Shown here piece by piece: positions 16,790 to 25,847 of a stretch of DNA of 64,000 nt. The stretch is from positions 744,001 through 808,000 of the forward strand of contig CAWGHN010000003.1 in NCBI GenBank assembly GCA_963822435.1, in the 5' to 3' direction. Source of the DNA: JAUYQR01 sp963822435 (lineage in GTDB: Bacteria > Pseudomonadota > Alphaproteobacteria > Rhodobacterales > Rhodobacteraceae). A program made the translations under genes and the position numbers. Numbering within the stretch: the first letter of the stretch is position 1; each line of letters begins with the position of its first letter. The notes beneath the pieces were generated by a model. The model did no database searches and was not told the DNA's origin. It worked only from the letters and a program-made list of their open reading frames with translations.

Positions 16790-16822
16790 CCCGTTGCTTT
16801 ATCCAAATACTCAACAGGAGGA

Positions 16823-16843
16823 CCGGGGGTTTGACCCCCCCGG
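16823..16843. terminator. GC hairpin between msrC and the methyltransferase gene
   Basis: CCGGGGG (16823-16829) pairs with CCCCCGG (16837-16843) across a short loop. There is no T-run on either strand, so it is a weak or Rho-dependent terminator candidate, or a small intergenic repeat. It sits 34 bases after the msrC stop. Confidence 0.4.
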
Positions 16844-16866
16844 CGGCCAGTCACAGGAACCACCCG

Positions 16867-17760
16867 ATGCCAGACATCACACTTCTCGACGGCGGCATGG
16901 GCCAGGAACTCATCGCCCGCTCTGGCGATGACCCCACCCCCCTGTGGGCCACCCGCGTGATGCTTGACCACCCCGGCCTCGTCCGCGAGATCCACGCCGA
17001 CTATTTCGCCGCCGGTGCCACCATCGCCACCACGAACACCTACGCCATCCACCACGACCGCCTCGCTCGCGTCGGCCTCGATCCGATGTTCCACGCCCTC
17101 CACCTCCGCGCCCTGGCCGAAGCGCACGAGGCCCGTGCCGCCCATCCCGGCGCCCGCATCGCAGGCTCTCTCGGCCCCCTGACCGCCTCTTACCGTCCCG
17201 ATCTCACGGAACCCGAAGCCGAAGCCGCCCCCAAATACGCCGAGATCGCCCGCCTCCTCGCCCCCCACGTCGACCTCATCCTGATCGAAACCGCCGCCTC
17301 CGTCGAGGCCGCCGAAGGTGCCGTGATCGGCGCGCTTGCCGCCGGCAAACCCGTCTGGCTCTCCATCTCGGTCGATGACCGCGACGGCACGCGCCTTCGC
17401 TCCGGCGAACCCGTTGCCCACCTCGCCCGCCTCCTCCACCACCCCATCGCAGCCCTCCTCGCCAACTGCTCGGTGCCAGAGGCGATGGCCGACGCCCTCG
17501 CCGCGCTGAAACCCCTCGGCCGGCCCTTCGGCGCCTATGCCAACGGTTTCACCCACATCTCCGGCAACTTCCTGAAAGACGCCCCCACCGTCCGCGAACT
17601 CACCCACCGCCACGACCTGACACCCGAAAAATACGCTGACTTCGCAATGGCCTGGGTCGCGCAAGGCGCCACCATCGTCGGCGGCTGCTGCGAGGTTGGC
17701 CCCGCCCATATCCGCCACCTCCACGCCCGCCTCACAGCCGAGGGGCACCGCATTGTCTGA
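16867..17760 (+). CDS. Homocysteine S-methyltransferase family protein
   Basis: A 297-residue TIM-barrel methyltransferase. MPDITLLDGGMGQEL at ATG 16867 matches the family N-terminus; the upstream in-frame ATG at 16831 lies in an intergenic hairpin. The three zinc/thiolate cysteines are present: one in LLANCS and the pair in IVGGCCEVGP near the C-terminus. Enzymes of this family move a methyl group from S-methylmethionine, SAM or a betaine to homocysteine, giving methionine, which fits the methionine sulfoxide reductase upstream. The methyl donor is not determinable from sequence. The final bases overlap the TTG start of the next gene. Confidence 0.9.
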   Translation: MPDITLLDGGMGQELIARSGDDPTPLWATRVMLDHPGLVREIHADYFAAGATIATTNTYAIHHDRLARVGLDPMFHALHLRALAEAHEARAAHPGARIAGSLGPLTASYRPDLTEPEAEAAPKYAEIARLLAPHVDLILIETAASVEAAEGAVIGALAAGKPVWLSISVDDRDGTRLRSGEPVAHLARLLHHPIAALLANCSVPEAMADALAALKPLGRPFGAYANGFTHISGNFLKDAPTVRELTHRHDLTPEKYADFAMAWVAQGATIVGGCCEVGPAHIRHLHARLTAEGHRIV

Positions 17761-18418
17761 CCCCTCGCTGATCCCCGATTTCGCCTACGACCCGCCCGAT
17801 ACCCCGCTCGCCTTCCTGCACGAAGACGCGCAGATCCTCGTCATGGACAAACCTGCCGGCCTCCTCTCCGTCCCCGGCAAACTTGCCAACCGCGAAGACA
17901 GCCTGCTCACCCGGCTGCAAGCCGCCCGCTGGGACACGCTGCTCGTCCACCGGCTCGATTGCGACACCTCCGGCGTCATCATCTTTGCCCGCACCAAACA
18001 GGCGCAAGGCTTTCTGGGCCAGGAGTTCGAGCAACGCCGCGCGCAGAAAACCTATATTGCCCGACTGCACGGCACCCTTGCCCAAGACCGCGGCACCGTT
18101 GATCTCCCCTTGGGCAGCGATTGGGACTACCGCCCCCGCCAGAAGGTCACGCCCGATGGCAAGCCCGCGCAAACCGACTGGCAGGTCATCGACCGCAGCG
18201 CCACGGAAACCCGCGTCCGCCTGACCCCCCACACCGGGCGCAGCCACCAGCTTCGCGTCCATATGCTGGCCCTCGGCCACCCTATCGTTGGCGATCAGAT
18301 CTACGCCCCTGACACCTCGCGCGCCTACCCACGCCTGATGCTGCACGCGGAAACGCTTTGCCTGCACCACCCCGCCACCAAAGCCCGTGTCAGCTTCACC
18401 GCCCCCGTCCCATTCTGA
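17753..18418 (+). CDS. RluA-family pseudouridine synthase
   Basis: A 221-residue single-domain pseudouridine synthase. The catalytic aspartate is in LLVHRLDCDTSGV, preceded by VMDKPAGLLSVPG and followed by KTYIARLHG and the C-terminal TGRSHQLRVHMLALGHPIVGD. No S4 RNA-binding domain is present. That is the RluA subgroup that modifies 23S rRNA U746 and some tRNAs at U32. The TTG at 17753, eight bases inside the previous gene and preceded by GAGGGG, gives MSDPSLIPDFAYDPPDTPL; no good ATG is available. The whole coding strand is strongly C-rich at third positions. Confidence 0.9.
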   Translation: MSDPSLIPDFAYDPPDTPLAFLHEDAQILVMDKPAGLLSVPGKLANREDSLLTRLQAARWDTLLVHRLDCDTSGVIIFARTKQAQGFLGQEFEQRRAQKTYIARLHGTLAQDRGTVDLPLGSDWDYRPRQKVTPDGKPAQTDWQVIDRSATETRVRLTPHTGRSHQLRVHMLALGHPIVGDQIYAPDTSRAYPRLMLHAETLCLHHPATKARVSFTAPVPF

Positions 18419-18479
18419 TTTTTGCAGTTCGTTCACAGCTTTGGTGCTTAACTGCCGCATCCAGCAGCCCGAGGCACCC

Positions 18480-20108
18480 ATGCTGACCACCATCTTCACC
18501 CTGCGTTACGCCCTTCTCACCTGGCCCGCGATCCTCGCTGCCACCACGGTGGTGTTGATGCAGGTCTACCCCAGTCAGGTCTGGTGGCTCCTGCCCTTCG
18601 CCATCCTCTGCGTCGCAAGCGTGCTCCTCGGCATCCACGATCTGCGCCAGACGCGCCACGCGGTGCTGCGCAATTACCCCGTCGCGGCACACCTGCGCTT
18701 CCTTCTGGAATCGATCCGGCCCGAGATGCGGCAATACTTCTTCGAAGGCGACAAGGACGGCGCGCCCTTCGCCCGCGACCAGCGCGCCATCGTCTATCAG
18801 CGCGCCAAGCGTGATCTCGACAAACGCCCTTTTGGCACCCAGCACGATGTCTACCGCGAACAATACGAATGGCTGCACCACTCCATTGCGCCGCGTCCCG
18901 TCGCATCGCTCGACACGCTGCGTGTTTCGGTCGGCGCAACCCGACCGCAGCCCTATTCCGCCAGCCTTCTCAACATCTCCGCCATGAGCTACGGCGCGCT
19001 TTCCGCCAACGCGATCCGCGCCTTGAACAAGGGTGCAAAGGCCGGGGGCTTTTTCCACGACACCGGCGAAGGCGGGGTTTCGCCTTACCACCGCGAATTT
19101 GGTGGCGATCTGGTGTGGGAAATCGGCTCCGGCTATTTCGGCGCGCGTGCCGCGGACGGGTCGTTCGATCCGGCGAAGTTCGCCGAAACGGCATCAGACC
19201 CGCAGATCCGGATGGTCGAACTGAAACTCAGCCAGGGCGCAAAGCCTGGCCACGGCGGCGTCCTTCCGGCGGCCAAGGTAACGGAAGAAATCGCCCGCAT
19301 CCGTGGCGTCGCGATGGGGCAGGATTGCAATTCCCCGGCCAGCCACTCCTGCTTTTCCACCCCCATCGGCCTTCTGGAACACATCGCCCTGATGCGCGAC
19401 CTGTCGGGGGGCAAGCCGGCCGGCTTCAAGCTGTGCATCGGCCACCCGTGGGAATTCATGGCGATCTGCAAGGCGATGCTGGAAACCGGCATTACCCCCG
19501 ATTTCATCGTGGTGGATGGCAAGGAAGGCGGCACCGGCGCCGCGCCTCTGGAATTCATGGACTATGTCGGAATGCCGCTGCGCGATGGCCTTTCCTTCGT
19601 CCACAACGCCCTCGTCGGGGTCGGCCTGCGCGACCGTATCCGCATCGGCGCGTCGGGCAAGATCACCTCGGCCTTCGACATCGCCCGCGTGCTGGCCTTG
19701 GGGGCCGATTGGTGCAACGCCGCGCGCGGCTTCATGTTCGCCGTCGGCTGCATCCAGGCCCAGTCCTGCCACACCGGCCAATGCCCGACCGGCGTCGCCA
19801 CGCAAGACCCCTTGCGCCAGCGCGCCATCGTGGTGCCCGACAAGGCCGAACGTGTGGCAAACTTCCACCGCAACACGCTTCATGCCCTCTCCGAACTGGT
19901 CGCCGCGGCTGGCCTGTCGCACCCGTCCGACCTGAAACCCCACCACTTCCTGCGCCGCGCCTCCTCCGACAAGGTCATCTCATTGGCCGAGGTTTACGAA
20001 CACCTCAGTCCGGGACAACTCCTTGCCGACGCCAAAAGCTCGCCCCGCTTCGGCCCCGCATGGGCGCTCTCGACCTCCGCCAGCTTCGCAAGGTTTGGCG
20101 GAGGTTGA
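18480..20108 (+). CDS. FMN-binding glutamate-synthase-family protein, membrane anchored
   Basis: A 542-residue protein. Two N-terminal membrane helices (about residues 11-52) are followed by a large GltS/GOGAT central (FMN) domain with LLNISAMSYGALSANAIRALN, GEGGVSPYH and the phosphate site KEGGTGAAP. A 3Fe-4S motif, C-x5-C-x4-C, is present in CIQAQSCHTGQCPTG. It lacks the glutaminase domain of true GltB, so it is not a complete glutamate synthase. Proteins of this class are widespread, but their reaction is largely unassigned; a membrane-bound flavin/Fe-S oxidoreductase is the safe description. ATG 18480 gives the first helix; upstream in-frame codons overlap the RluA-type gene. Confidence 0.88.
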   Translation: MLTTIFTLRYALLTWPAILAATTVVLMQVYPSQVWWLLPFAILCVASVLLGIHDLRQTRHAVLRNYPVAAHLRFLLESIRPEMRQYFFEGDKDGAPFARDQRAIVYQRAKRDLDKRPFGTQHDVYREQYEWLHHSIAPRPVASLDTLRVSVGATRPQPYSASLLNISAMSYGALSANAIRALNKGAKAGGFFHDTGEGGVSPYHREFGGDLVWEIGSGYFGARAADGSFDPAKFAETASDPQIRMVELKLSQGAKPGHGGVLPAAKVTEEIARIRGVAMGQDCNSPASHSCFSTPIGLLEHIALMRDLSGGKPAGFKLCIGHPWEFMAICKAMLETGITPDFIVVDGKEGGTGAAPLEFMDYVGMPLRDGLSFVHNALVGVGLRDRIRIGASGKITSAFDIARVLALGADWCNAARGFMFAVGCIQAQSCHTGQCPTGVATQDPLRQRAIVVPDKAERVANFHRNTLHALSELVAAAGLSHPSDLKPHHFLRRASSDKVISLAEVYEHLSPGQLLADAKSSPRFGPAWALSTSASFARFGGG

Positions 20109-20166
20109 GCGGCCCAGTCGGCCCCGCTGTCCCGTCTTGCTCACGACCCAACCTTCCCCTTTGCAA

Positions 20167-20185
20167 AAATATCCCCGCCGGAGGC
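20167..20185. repeat. Second copy of the 19-base arm of the 6.5-kb hairpin
   Basis: The bases aaatatccccgccggaggc match positions 6532-6550 exactly. Here only one arm is present and no full partner arm follows. It lies in the 244-base gap (20109-20352) between two converging genes, which also contains the terminator at 20304-20349 and otherwise nothing recognisable. Confidence 0.7.
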
Positions 20186-20303
20186 GGCGGCCGAGCCGGT
20201 TGAGCGCGCAGCGCTCAGAGGCGAGACAAAAGTCGTGCGCCGAAGGCGCTCGATGTCAAACATCAGCCACCAAAAGCCTTGCGAAAGCCTTAAGGCACCA
20301 GCT

Positions 20304-20349
20304 AACCCATTGAAAATGTTTAATCTAAAAAATGTCCTACCGTGGGACA
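20304..20349 (-). terminator. Terminator-like element of the TMADH-like gene (repeat copy B)
   Basis: On the minus strand, three bases after the stop at 20353, TGTCCCACGGTAGGACA can fold on itself and is followed by six T. This is a good intrinsic terminator shape. Beyond the T-run the sequence continues with TTTTCAATGG at the same distance as in the copy at 37937-37982, so the two form one repeat family. Confidence 0.75.
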
Positions 20350-20352
20350 GGC

Positions 20353-22329
20353 TCAAATTCCCATCCCCAGCTTCCGCCCCTCATGAAAGGCATAGGCCGC
20401 CAGCCTTGGCGCCGCGCAGTCTCCGATCCGGTGCGTGACCTTGCCCTCGAACCCCTCCGGGAACGGGTCAAACGCCACATTCGTCGTCGCCATCACCAGC
20501 CCCGACGCCGCGATCACCTCCTCCTCTCCCGTCAGGAAAGACCGCACTGTCACCCCATTGCCATGCCACCGCACCAGGCAATGCTCGGTCAGCATCCGCA
20601 CCCCCAAGGCCCCCATCCGCCGCCGCGCCGGCCCATCCGCCGCCGTCCGCGCGATCTCCTTGCCGACGAACGGGTCGGGCGTTACGATCACCACCTTCTT
20701 GCCCTGCTCCGCCAGTGCCCAGGCTGTCCCCACCCCGCGCCAATTTCCGCCCTCGTCATAAACAACGACCGCGTCCCCCAGCCGCGCCTCCCGCCGCAGC
20801 ACCGCCTCCGGCGACCACACGCCCCCCGCATCAATCCCCGGCAACCGCGCCTCTGACGGCAGCCAGCGCTGAAACCCTGTCTCCTCCGGCAACGACCCGG
20901 TCGCCAGCACCACAACCTCCGCCGGATGCGCCGCCGCCTCGGCCTCATCCAGGAACGCGTTCAATCGCAGCCGAACGCCAAGACGGTCGAACTGCCGCTC
21001 ATACCACCCCATCAGATCAAGGATCTGCCCCCGCCGAGGCTGCATCCCGGCCAGCCGGAACTGCCCGCCAACGACCGGCAGCGCCTCCACCAGCTCTACC
21101 CGATGCCCCCGCTCCGCCGCGACGCGCGCGGTCTCCAGCCCCGCAGGCCCAGCGCCCACAATAAGCACTTCCTTCGTCACGGGCGCAGGCGTGAACCGAT
21201 CCCCGCCCCACTCGAACTCTCGCCCGGCGCTCGGATTGATAAGGCAGGAGATCCAGTAGTCCCGTGACCGCCGCCCCCAGCACATCTGGTTGCACGAAAT
21301 GCAACCCCGCACATCCTCTGCCCGGCCGTCAGACACCTTGCGCGCCAGATGCGGATCGGCAATCTGCCCGCGCACGATCGACACCAGATCCGCCTCGCCC
21401 GAAGCGATGATCGTCTCGCCATTCTCCGGTGTCCGGACGCCCGCTTCGGATGTGATCTTCGCATGACGAACAAGCGCCTTCAGTTGCGCGGTCAGGGGGG
21501 TGGTCAGCTTTTCGGCGTGGGTGAAGGGCGGGATGATCGCCTCGAACTCAAGGTAGGACCCCGATCCGACGGTCACATAGTCCACATGCCCGGTCCGGTC
21601 GTGCAGGTCGATGATCTCGCACAGCGCCTCGGCCCCAAGGGTCACGTCGTAGCTGGTGGAATAGCTGACCGCCAAACCCACGATGAATTCTTCGCCACAG
21701 GCCCGCCGCACCCTTTCGATCAACTCACGGGAAAAGCGGGTGCGGTTTTCCAGCGACCCACCCCAGCGGTCGGTTCGCTTGTTCGACCACGGCGTCCAGA
21801 ACTGGTCGAGAAGCGAATGGTAGGCCGCCCAGACCTCCACTCCCTGAAAGCCCGCCGCCTTGGCGCGCGTCGCTGCGGTGACATGGGCGGCCAGCAGTTC
21901 CTCGATCTCGGCCCCCGTCATCGCGTGGCTGCCGTCGCTGTCGTGGTAGGACGGCCCGCCCGACGGCGACCAGTGCGGTGCAAAGCTGAGGTCGGAATCG
22001 CCATGCGCGCCGACGTGGTAAAGCTGCTGGATAATGACCGACCCTGCCGCCTTGACCTCATCGGTCAGGGCGCGAAAGGCCGGGATCACCGCGTCGTCGG
22101 AATGAAGGAAGTTGCCCCGTGTCAGCACCCCGGTCCGGTGCACAGGCACGGGTTCGGCCACGATCATTGCTGCCCCGCCCAGCGCGCGTTCCAAGAGGTA
22201 TTTGCCGAAGCGCGGCCCCGGCATCCCCTGATCCGACATGTTTGCCGTGTGCGCGCCAAATACGATGCGGTTGCGCAGAGTATGGTCGCGCAGTTGCAGA
22301 GACGACATCAGACGCGGGTGCTGGGTCAT
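20353..22329 (-). CDS. TMADH/2,4-dienoyl-CoA-reductase-type NADH:flavin oxidoreductase
   Basis: A 658-residue two-part enzyme. Residues 1-340 form an Old Yellow Enzyme FMN barrel (LRNRIVFGAHTANMSD, LYHVGAHG, GVEVWAAYHSLLDQFWTPWSN-type barrel with NRTRFSRELI). A 4Fe-4S site of the trimethylamine dehydrogenase type follows near residue 345 (GCISCNQMCW with a later cysteine in ISCLINPS). The C-terminal half is an FAD/NAD domain with VLIVGAGPAGLETARVA. Relatives include trimethylamine dehydrogenase, dimethylglycine demethylase DgcA and dienoyl-CoA reductase; tyrosine/histidine patterns alone do not settle which. It lies 92 bases downstream of an aldehyde dehydrogenase on the same strand, suggesting a joint demethylation/oxidation pathway (inference). 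Confidence 0.88.
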   Translation of the reverse strand: MTQHPRLMSSLQLRDHTLRNRIVFGAHTANMSDQGMPGPRFGKYLLERALGGAAMIVAEPVPVHRTGVLTRGNFLHSDDAVIPAFRALTDEVKAAGSVIIQQLYHVGAHGDSDLSFAPHWSPSGGPSYHDSDGSHAMTGAEIEELLAAHVTAATRAKAAGFQGVEVWAAYHSLLDQFWTPWSNKRTDRWGGSLENRTRFSRELIERVRRACGEEFIVGLAVSYSTSYDVTLGAEALCEIIDLHDRTGHVDYVTVGSGSYLEFEAIIPPFTHAEKLTTPLTAQLKALVRHAKITSEAGVRTPENGETIIASGEADLVSIVRGQIADPHLARKVSDGRAEDVRGCISCNQMCWGRRSRDYWISCLINPSAGREFEWGGDRFTPAPVTKEVLIVGAGPAGLETARVAAERGHRVELVEALPVVGGQFRLAGMQPRRGQILDLMGWYERQFDRLGVRLRLNAFLDEAEAAAHPAEVVVLATGSLPEETGFQRWLPSEARLPGIDAGGVWSPEAVLRREARLGDAVVVYDEGGNWRGVGTAWALAEQGKKVVIVTPDPFVGKEIARTAADGPARRRMGALGVRMLTEHCLVRWHGNGVTVRSFLTGEEEVIAASGLVMATTNVAFDPFPEGFEGKVTHRIGDCAAPRLAAYAFHEGRKLGMGI

Positions 22330-22421
22330 GGCTGGCCTTTCGATTGCAAAGCCAGCCTAGGCCCGTCTGCCCACCCTACGTTAGCAAGGCGGGCGACGGT
22401 TGGGCGTCTGAAAACGTCAGA

Positions 22422-23879
22422 TCATTCGGCCGCAATGTCGACGCTGGAATCCCAACCCGAGATTGCCTTGACCTCGAGGAACTCTTCGATCCCCCAATGC
22501 CCGCCTTCCCGCGCCCGCCCCGAGGCCTTGACGCCACCAAAGGGCGAGCCAGCGGCGCGCGATTTTCCGTTCATCTCGACCATGCCGGACTTCAGGACGC
22601 GCGCCAGCCGGTTGCGCCGCGCACCATCTTGGGATTGCACGTAGTTCGTCAGACCGTATGGCGTATCGTTGGCGATGCGGACGGCGTCTTCCTCGGTCTC
22701 GAATGGGATGATCGACAGCACAGGGCCAAAGATTTCTTCCTTTTCGATGGTCATGCCGGGCGTCACGTCGGCAAACACGGTCGGGCGGACGTAGAAACCC
22801 TTGTTCATGCCTTCCGGCAGGCCAAGTCCACCGGCCACCAGCCGCGCGCCTTCGTCGATGCCCTTCTGGATGTAGCCCTGGATCTGTTCCCACTGGCGCT
22901 TGTTGACCACCGGACCGATGTGCTTGCCGGGTTCGCTGGCCGGGCCAACCTTGATCGACGAGGCGACCTCGGCGGCGATTTCCACTGCACGGTCGTAATA
23001 CGGTCGTTCCACCAGCATCCGGGAGGGCGCGTTGCAGGATTGACCGGAATTGTTCATCAAGTGCCGCACGCCGCGTTCCACCGCGCGCTCATCAGCGTCG
23101 GCGAAGATCAGGTTGGCGCCCTTGCCGCCCAGTTCCAGCGTCACGCGCTTCAGCGTCTGCGCCGCAGCGACCGAGATCGCGCGACCGGCGCGGGTGCTGC
23201 CGGTGAAGCTGATCATCTCCACGTCCGGGTGCGCCGAAAGCTGACTGCCGACGCCGGGACCGTCCCCGTTGATGAGGTTGAAAACCCCCGGAGGCACCCC
23301 CGCATCATGGCAGAATTCTGCAAACAGCATCGATGAAAGGGGCGATTCCTCGGACGGTTTCAGGATGCAGGTGCAACCCGCCAGAAGCGCCGGGATCACC
23401 TTGAGCGTCACCTGGTTCATCGGCCAGTTCCACGGTGTGATCAGACCGACGACGCCAATTGGTTCCAGCGCGATGCGGTCGTTCGGGGCGTGGGGACCAA
23501 GCGGCTTGATCCATTTGATCTGGTCGAAGGCGGTCAGGAAGTTCTTCAGGTGCCACGGCAGGCAGGGTGCCTGGCTGTCGCGGCTCATGTCGATCGGAGC
23601 GCCCATTTCAAGGCTGATCGCGCGGGCCATTTCCTCGGCCCGCTTTTCATACTGGGCGAGGATGCCTTCGACATGGCGCCGCCGTTCCGTCGGAGGTGTC
23701 GCCGCCCAAGCCGGAAACGCCGCCTTTGCCGCCGCGACCGCCGCGTTGGTATCGGCCTGGCTGCCAAGCGAGATTACGGCGCAGGCATCCTCGGTTGACG
23801 GGTCGATCACGGGGCAATCGCGCGGCACGGAGGGCTGGACCCACGCACCATTGATGTAGAACTCGCGTTTGGAAATCAT
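22422..23879 (-). CDS. Aldehyde dehydrogenase family protein
   Basis: A 485-residue NAD(P)-dependent aldehyde dehydrogenase. Key parts are the Rossmann motif FTGSTRAGRAI, the general base in TLELGGKGANLIF (about residue 250), the nucleophile in NNSGQSCNAPSRM (about residue 281) and the C-terminal EIFGPVLSI and SPFGGVKASGRARE. ATG 23879 follows a strong AGGAGG site; an in-frame ATG 27 bases upstream (23906) lacks one. Aldehyde specificity is not readable. It probably forms a transcription unit with the flavin oxidoreductase downstream. Confidence 0.93.
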   Translation of the reverse strand: MISKREFYINGAWVQPSVPRDCPVIDPSTEDACAVISLGSQADTNAAVAAAKAAFPAWAATPPTERRRHVEGILAQYEKRAEEMARAISLEMGAPIDMSRDSQAPCLPWHLKNFLTAFDQIKWIKPLGPHAPNDRIALEPIGVVGLITPWNWPMNQVTLKVIPALLAGCTCILKPSEESPLSSMLFAEFCHDAGVPPGVFNLINGDGPGVGSQLSAHPDVEMISFTGSTRAGRAISVAAAQTLKRVTLELGGKGANLIFADADERAVERGVRHLMNNSGQSCNAPSRMLVERPYYDRAVEIAAEVASSIKVGPASEPGKHIGPVVNKRQWEQIQGYIQKGIDEGARLVAGGLGLPEGMNKGFYVRPTVFADVTPGMTIEKEEIFGPVLSIIPFETEEDAVRIANDTPYGLTNYVQSQDGARRNRLARVLKSGMVEMNGKSRAAGSPFGGVKASGRAREGGHWGIEEFLEVKAISGWDSSVDIAAE

Positions 23880-23939
23880 GCTGCCCTCCTGGCAAGATTT
23901 GATCATATTCTGACAGGCCGCAGGGATCGAAGCAAGCCG

Positions 23940-24527
23940 TCAAGACCGAAGCGGCCGCACCATTGTGATCGTCGCTGAAAAACCAAAAAGATAGCGCAGA
24001 AGGCCAAGCCGTTGGGTGCGGGTTGCAACGAAACCCTCGCGCTCATAAAGCTGGCGCGCCCTGACGTTGGTATCGACCACATCAAGCCGCACCGAAGGGT
24101 AACCCCGCTCCTGGGCTTCGTCGCAAATCGCCTGCACCAGTGCGGTGCCGACCCCCTGCCCGCGCGCCGACGCCGTGACGCAAAGCCCGTCCATCAGAAA
24201 GCGATCATTGTCGACCTCGCGGCTGAGCGCCCACAGCGAAGCGCCGCGCCAGAGACCGCCGAGCTGCCCGTAAACTGCGCGCAGGTCGGCCCATGTTCCT
24301 CCGGCAAAGCTACCCTCCACGGTCTTGAACCCTGCAAGTCCCAGAAGCGCCCCTGATGTGTCCAGCGCGATCACGCAATGGTCGCCCCGCATCACGCGGT
24401 CAAAGAACGCAAGCGCGCGGTCCTCGGGCCCAAGAACGTGCCCCAGCTTTGCACCGAATGCTTCCCAGTATAGCCGTGCCCCCCGCCAGCGCAGTGCCGC
24501 AGGCAGACCCTTCTGCACCGTTACCAT
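23940..24527 (-). CDS. GNAT-family N-acetyltransferase
   Basis: A 195-residue acetyltransferase. The acetyl-CoA motif is in LCVTASARGQGVGTALVQAI, followed by LDVVDTNVRARQLYEREGFV. These are motifs A and B of the GNAT fold. It is the last gene of the mobA-mobB-DUF429 run, overlapping the DUF429 gene by 7 bases and preceded by GAGG. The acceptor is unknown. Confidence 0.88.
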   Translation of the reverse strand: MVTVQKGLPAALRWRGARLYWEAFGAKLGHVLGPEDRALAFFDRVMRGDHCVIALDTSGALLGLAGFKTVEGSFAGGTWADLRAVYGQLGGLWRGASLWALSREVDNDRFLMDGLCVTASARGQGVGTALVQAICDEAQERGYPSVRLDVVDTNVRARQLYEREGFVATRTQRLGLLRYLFGFSATITMVRPLRS

Positions 24528-25360
24528 ACCAATGCCTCCTCAAGCGCCGCGACGTGTCCGGCACCCAGAATCCAGCCCTCCTCGGCCGCAATCTCAGGGG
24601 TCTGGAACAAAGGGTCGAGCTGATCACGCTGCGCCAACCGCCACAGCGCGCGCGCCAGAAGCCGCACCTGCGCACGGTCCGGTATGCTGTCGCCCGCCGC
24701 GGTGACCGCCCGCGCCAGAAGCGAGGGATAGACCTCGGCGAGTGTCAGCGCACCCCGCGGTTCAAACGGCCAAACGGCGGCGTTAAAGGTGCAGGCAAGA
24801 CGGTGGACCACGGGAATCCCCAAGAGCGCTTGCGACCCGACCGACCCCGCGCCAAGCAACTGCCAGACAGGCTTTGCCGGAGGGTTTTCAACCTCTACCC
24901 GCCGCTTTTCGGCCAGTCGAAGAGCACCGTAATCGACCTCTTTCAGCGACGATAGAAAGGCCACTGGCCGCGTTTTCGGGCATCCCCAGAACGGCCCGTT
25001 GAGACCGAGATGCCGGTTGATCCGGGCGGCCACGGCGAAGCGGTTGTTGGCATTGTCGGCCGCGTCCTCGATACGGGCGGCGATCCAGGCGTGAAGGGCA
25101 CGGGCCGAAGCCGTGCCAGTCAGCCGCTCTGCCAAGCCAACCGGGTATCCCATAGGGAAATCAAAGCCGATCAACTGGTGTCCGCCCTCCTGCAACAACC
25201 CTCGCAGCTGGGCTTCGGCATCGGCCCGGCTGCGGTGGTAGGTCTGCACCTCCCGCCCGGCCTCGCAGATACCCACCCAGATTGCATCCTTGCAGGCAGC
25301 CTTCGGGCTGCGGCTTGACCGGCCCGACCAATCGACAATGACCACCCGGTCAAACCGCAA
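24521..25360 (-). CDS. DUF429-like protein embedded in the mob operon
   Basis: A 279-residue protein starting at TTG 25360 (MRFDRVVIVDWSGRSS), preceded by GAGG and overlapping the mobB end by 11 bases. VVIVDWSGR and later IGFDFPMGYP resemble the first acidic strands of an RNase-H-like fold as in DUF429 proteins. NANNRFAVAARIN and GSVGSQALLGIP are further segments I would expect to be conserved. No metal-binding or catalytic role is established. In this family of bacteria the gene often sits beside mobAB, so it may have a part in molybdenum cofactor metabolism; that is inference from position only. Confidence 0.75.
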   Translation of the reverse strand: MRFDRVVIVDWSGRSSRSPKAACKDAIWVGICEAGREVQTYHRSRADAEAQLRGLLQEGGHQLIGFDFPMGYPVGLAERLTGTASARALHAWIAARIEDAADNANNRFAVAARINRHLGLNGPFWGCPKTRPVAFLSSLKEVDYGALRLAEKRRVEVENPPAKPVWQLLGAGSVGSQALLGIPVVHRLACTFNAAVWPFEPRGALTLAEVYPSLLARAVTAAGDSIPDRAQVRLLARALWRLAQRDQLDPLFQTPEIAAEEGWILGAGHVAALEEALVW

Positions 25361-25847
25361 GACCCACCTCGCACAGGATGAAGTCTGCCACCGCTTTGGT
25401 GTCGTTCAGGTCCAGTACCGGAACCGAAAGGCCGCCCAAGGCCGCGTCTGTCGCAACCGCCCGCACAAGAGGATCACCCGGCTGGATCAGCGCCTGCCCG
25501 GTTTCGGCGCGCCACACTTCAACCTTCTGATGGGCGTCACGCTTGTAGCCTTCAACAAGCACCAGATCGACCGGGGCCAGCCGCGCGAGGATAGCGGGCA
25601 GTTCTGGTTCCGGCCCGCGATGTTCGACCATTAGCGCAAACCGGTCGGCCGAGGCGAGGACCACCTCGCGCGCGCCGGCCGCGCGGTGCCGGAAACTATC
25701 CTTTCCGGGCTGGTCCAGATCGACTGCGTGATGCACATGCTTGACGGTCGAGACCGAACACCCGCGCCCGGAAATCTCGGCCACCAGCCGTTCCATAAGC
25801 CCGGTCTTGCCAGAGTTTTTCCAGCCGATAACTCCGTAAACTTTCAC
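25350..25847 (-). CDS. mobB: Molybdopterin-guanine dinucleotide biosynthesis protein MobB
   Basis: A 165-residue P-loop protein. Walker A is GVIGWKNSGKTGLMERLV, followed by VSTVKHVHH and VDLVLVEGYKRD, all standard for MobB. MobB binds GTP and helps MobA attach GMP to molybdopterin. It starts at GTG 25847, overlapping the mobA stop as GTGA, so the two are translationally coupled. Confidence 0.94.
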   Translation of the reverse strand: MKVYGVIGWKNSGKTGLMERLVAEISGRGCSVSTVKHVHHAVDLDQPGKDSFRHRAAGAREVVLASADRFALMVEHRGPEPELPAILARLAPVDLVLVEGYKRDAHQKVEVWRAETGQALIQPGDPLVRAVATDAALGGLSVPVLDLNDTKAVADFILCEVGLAV

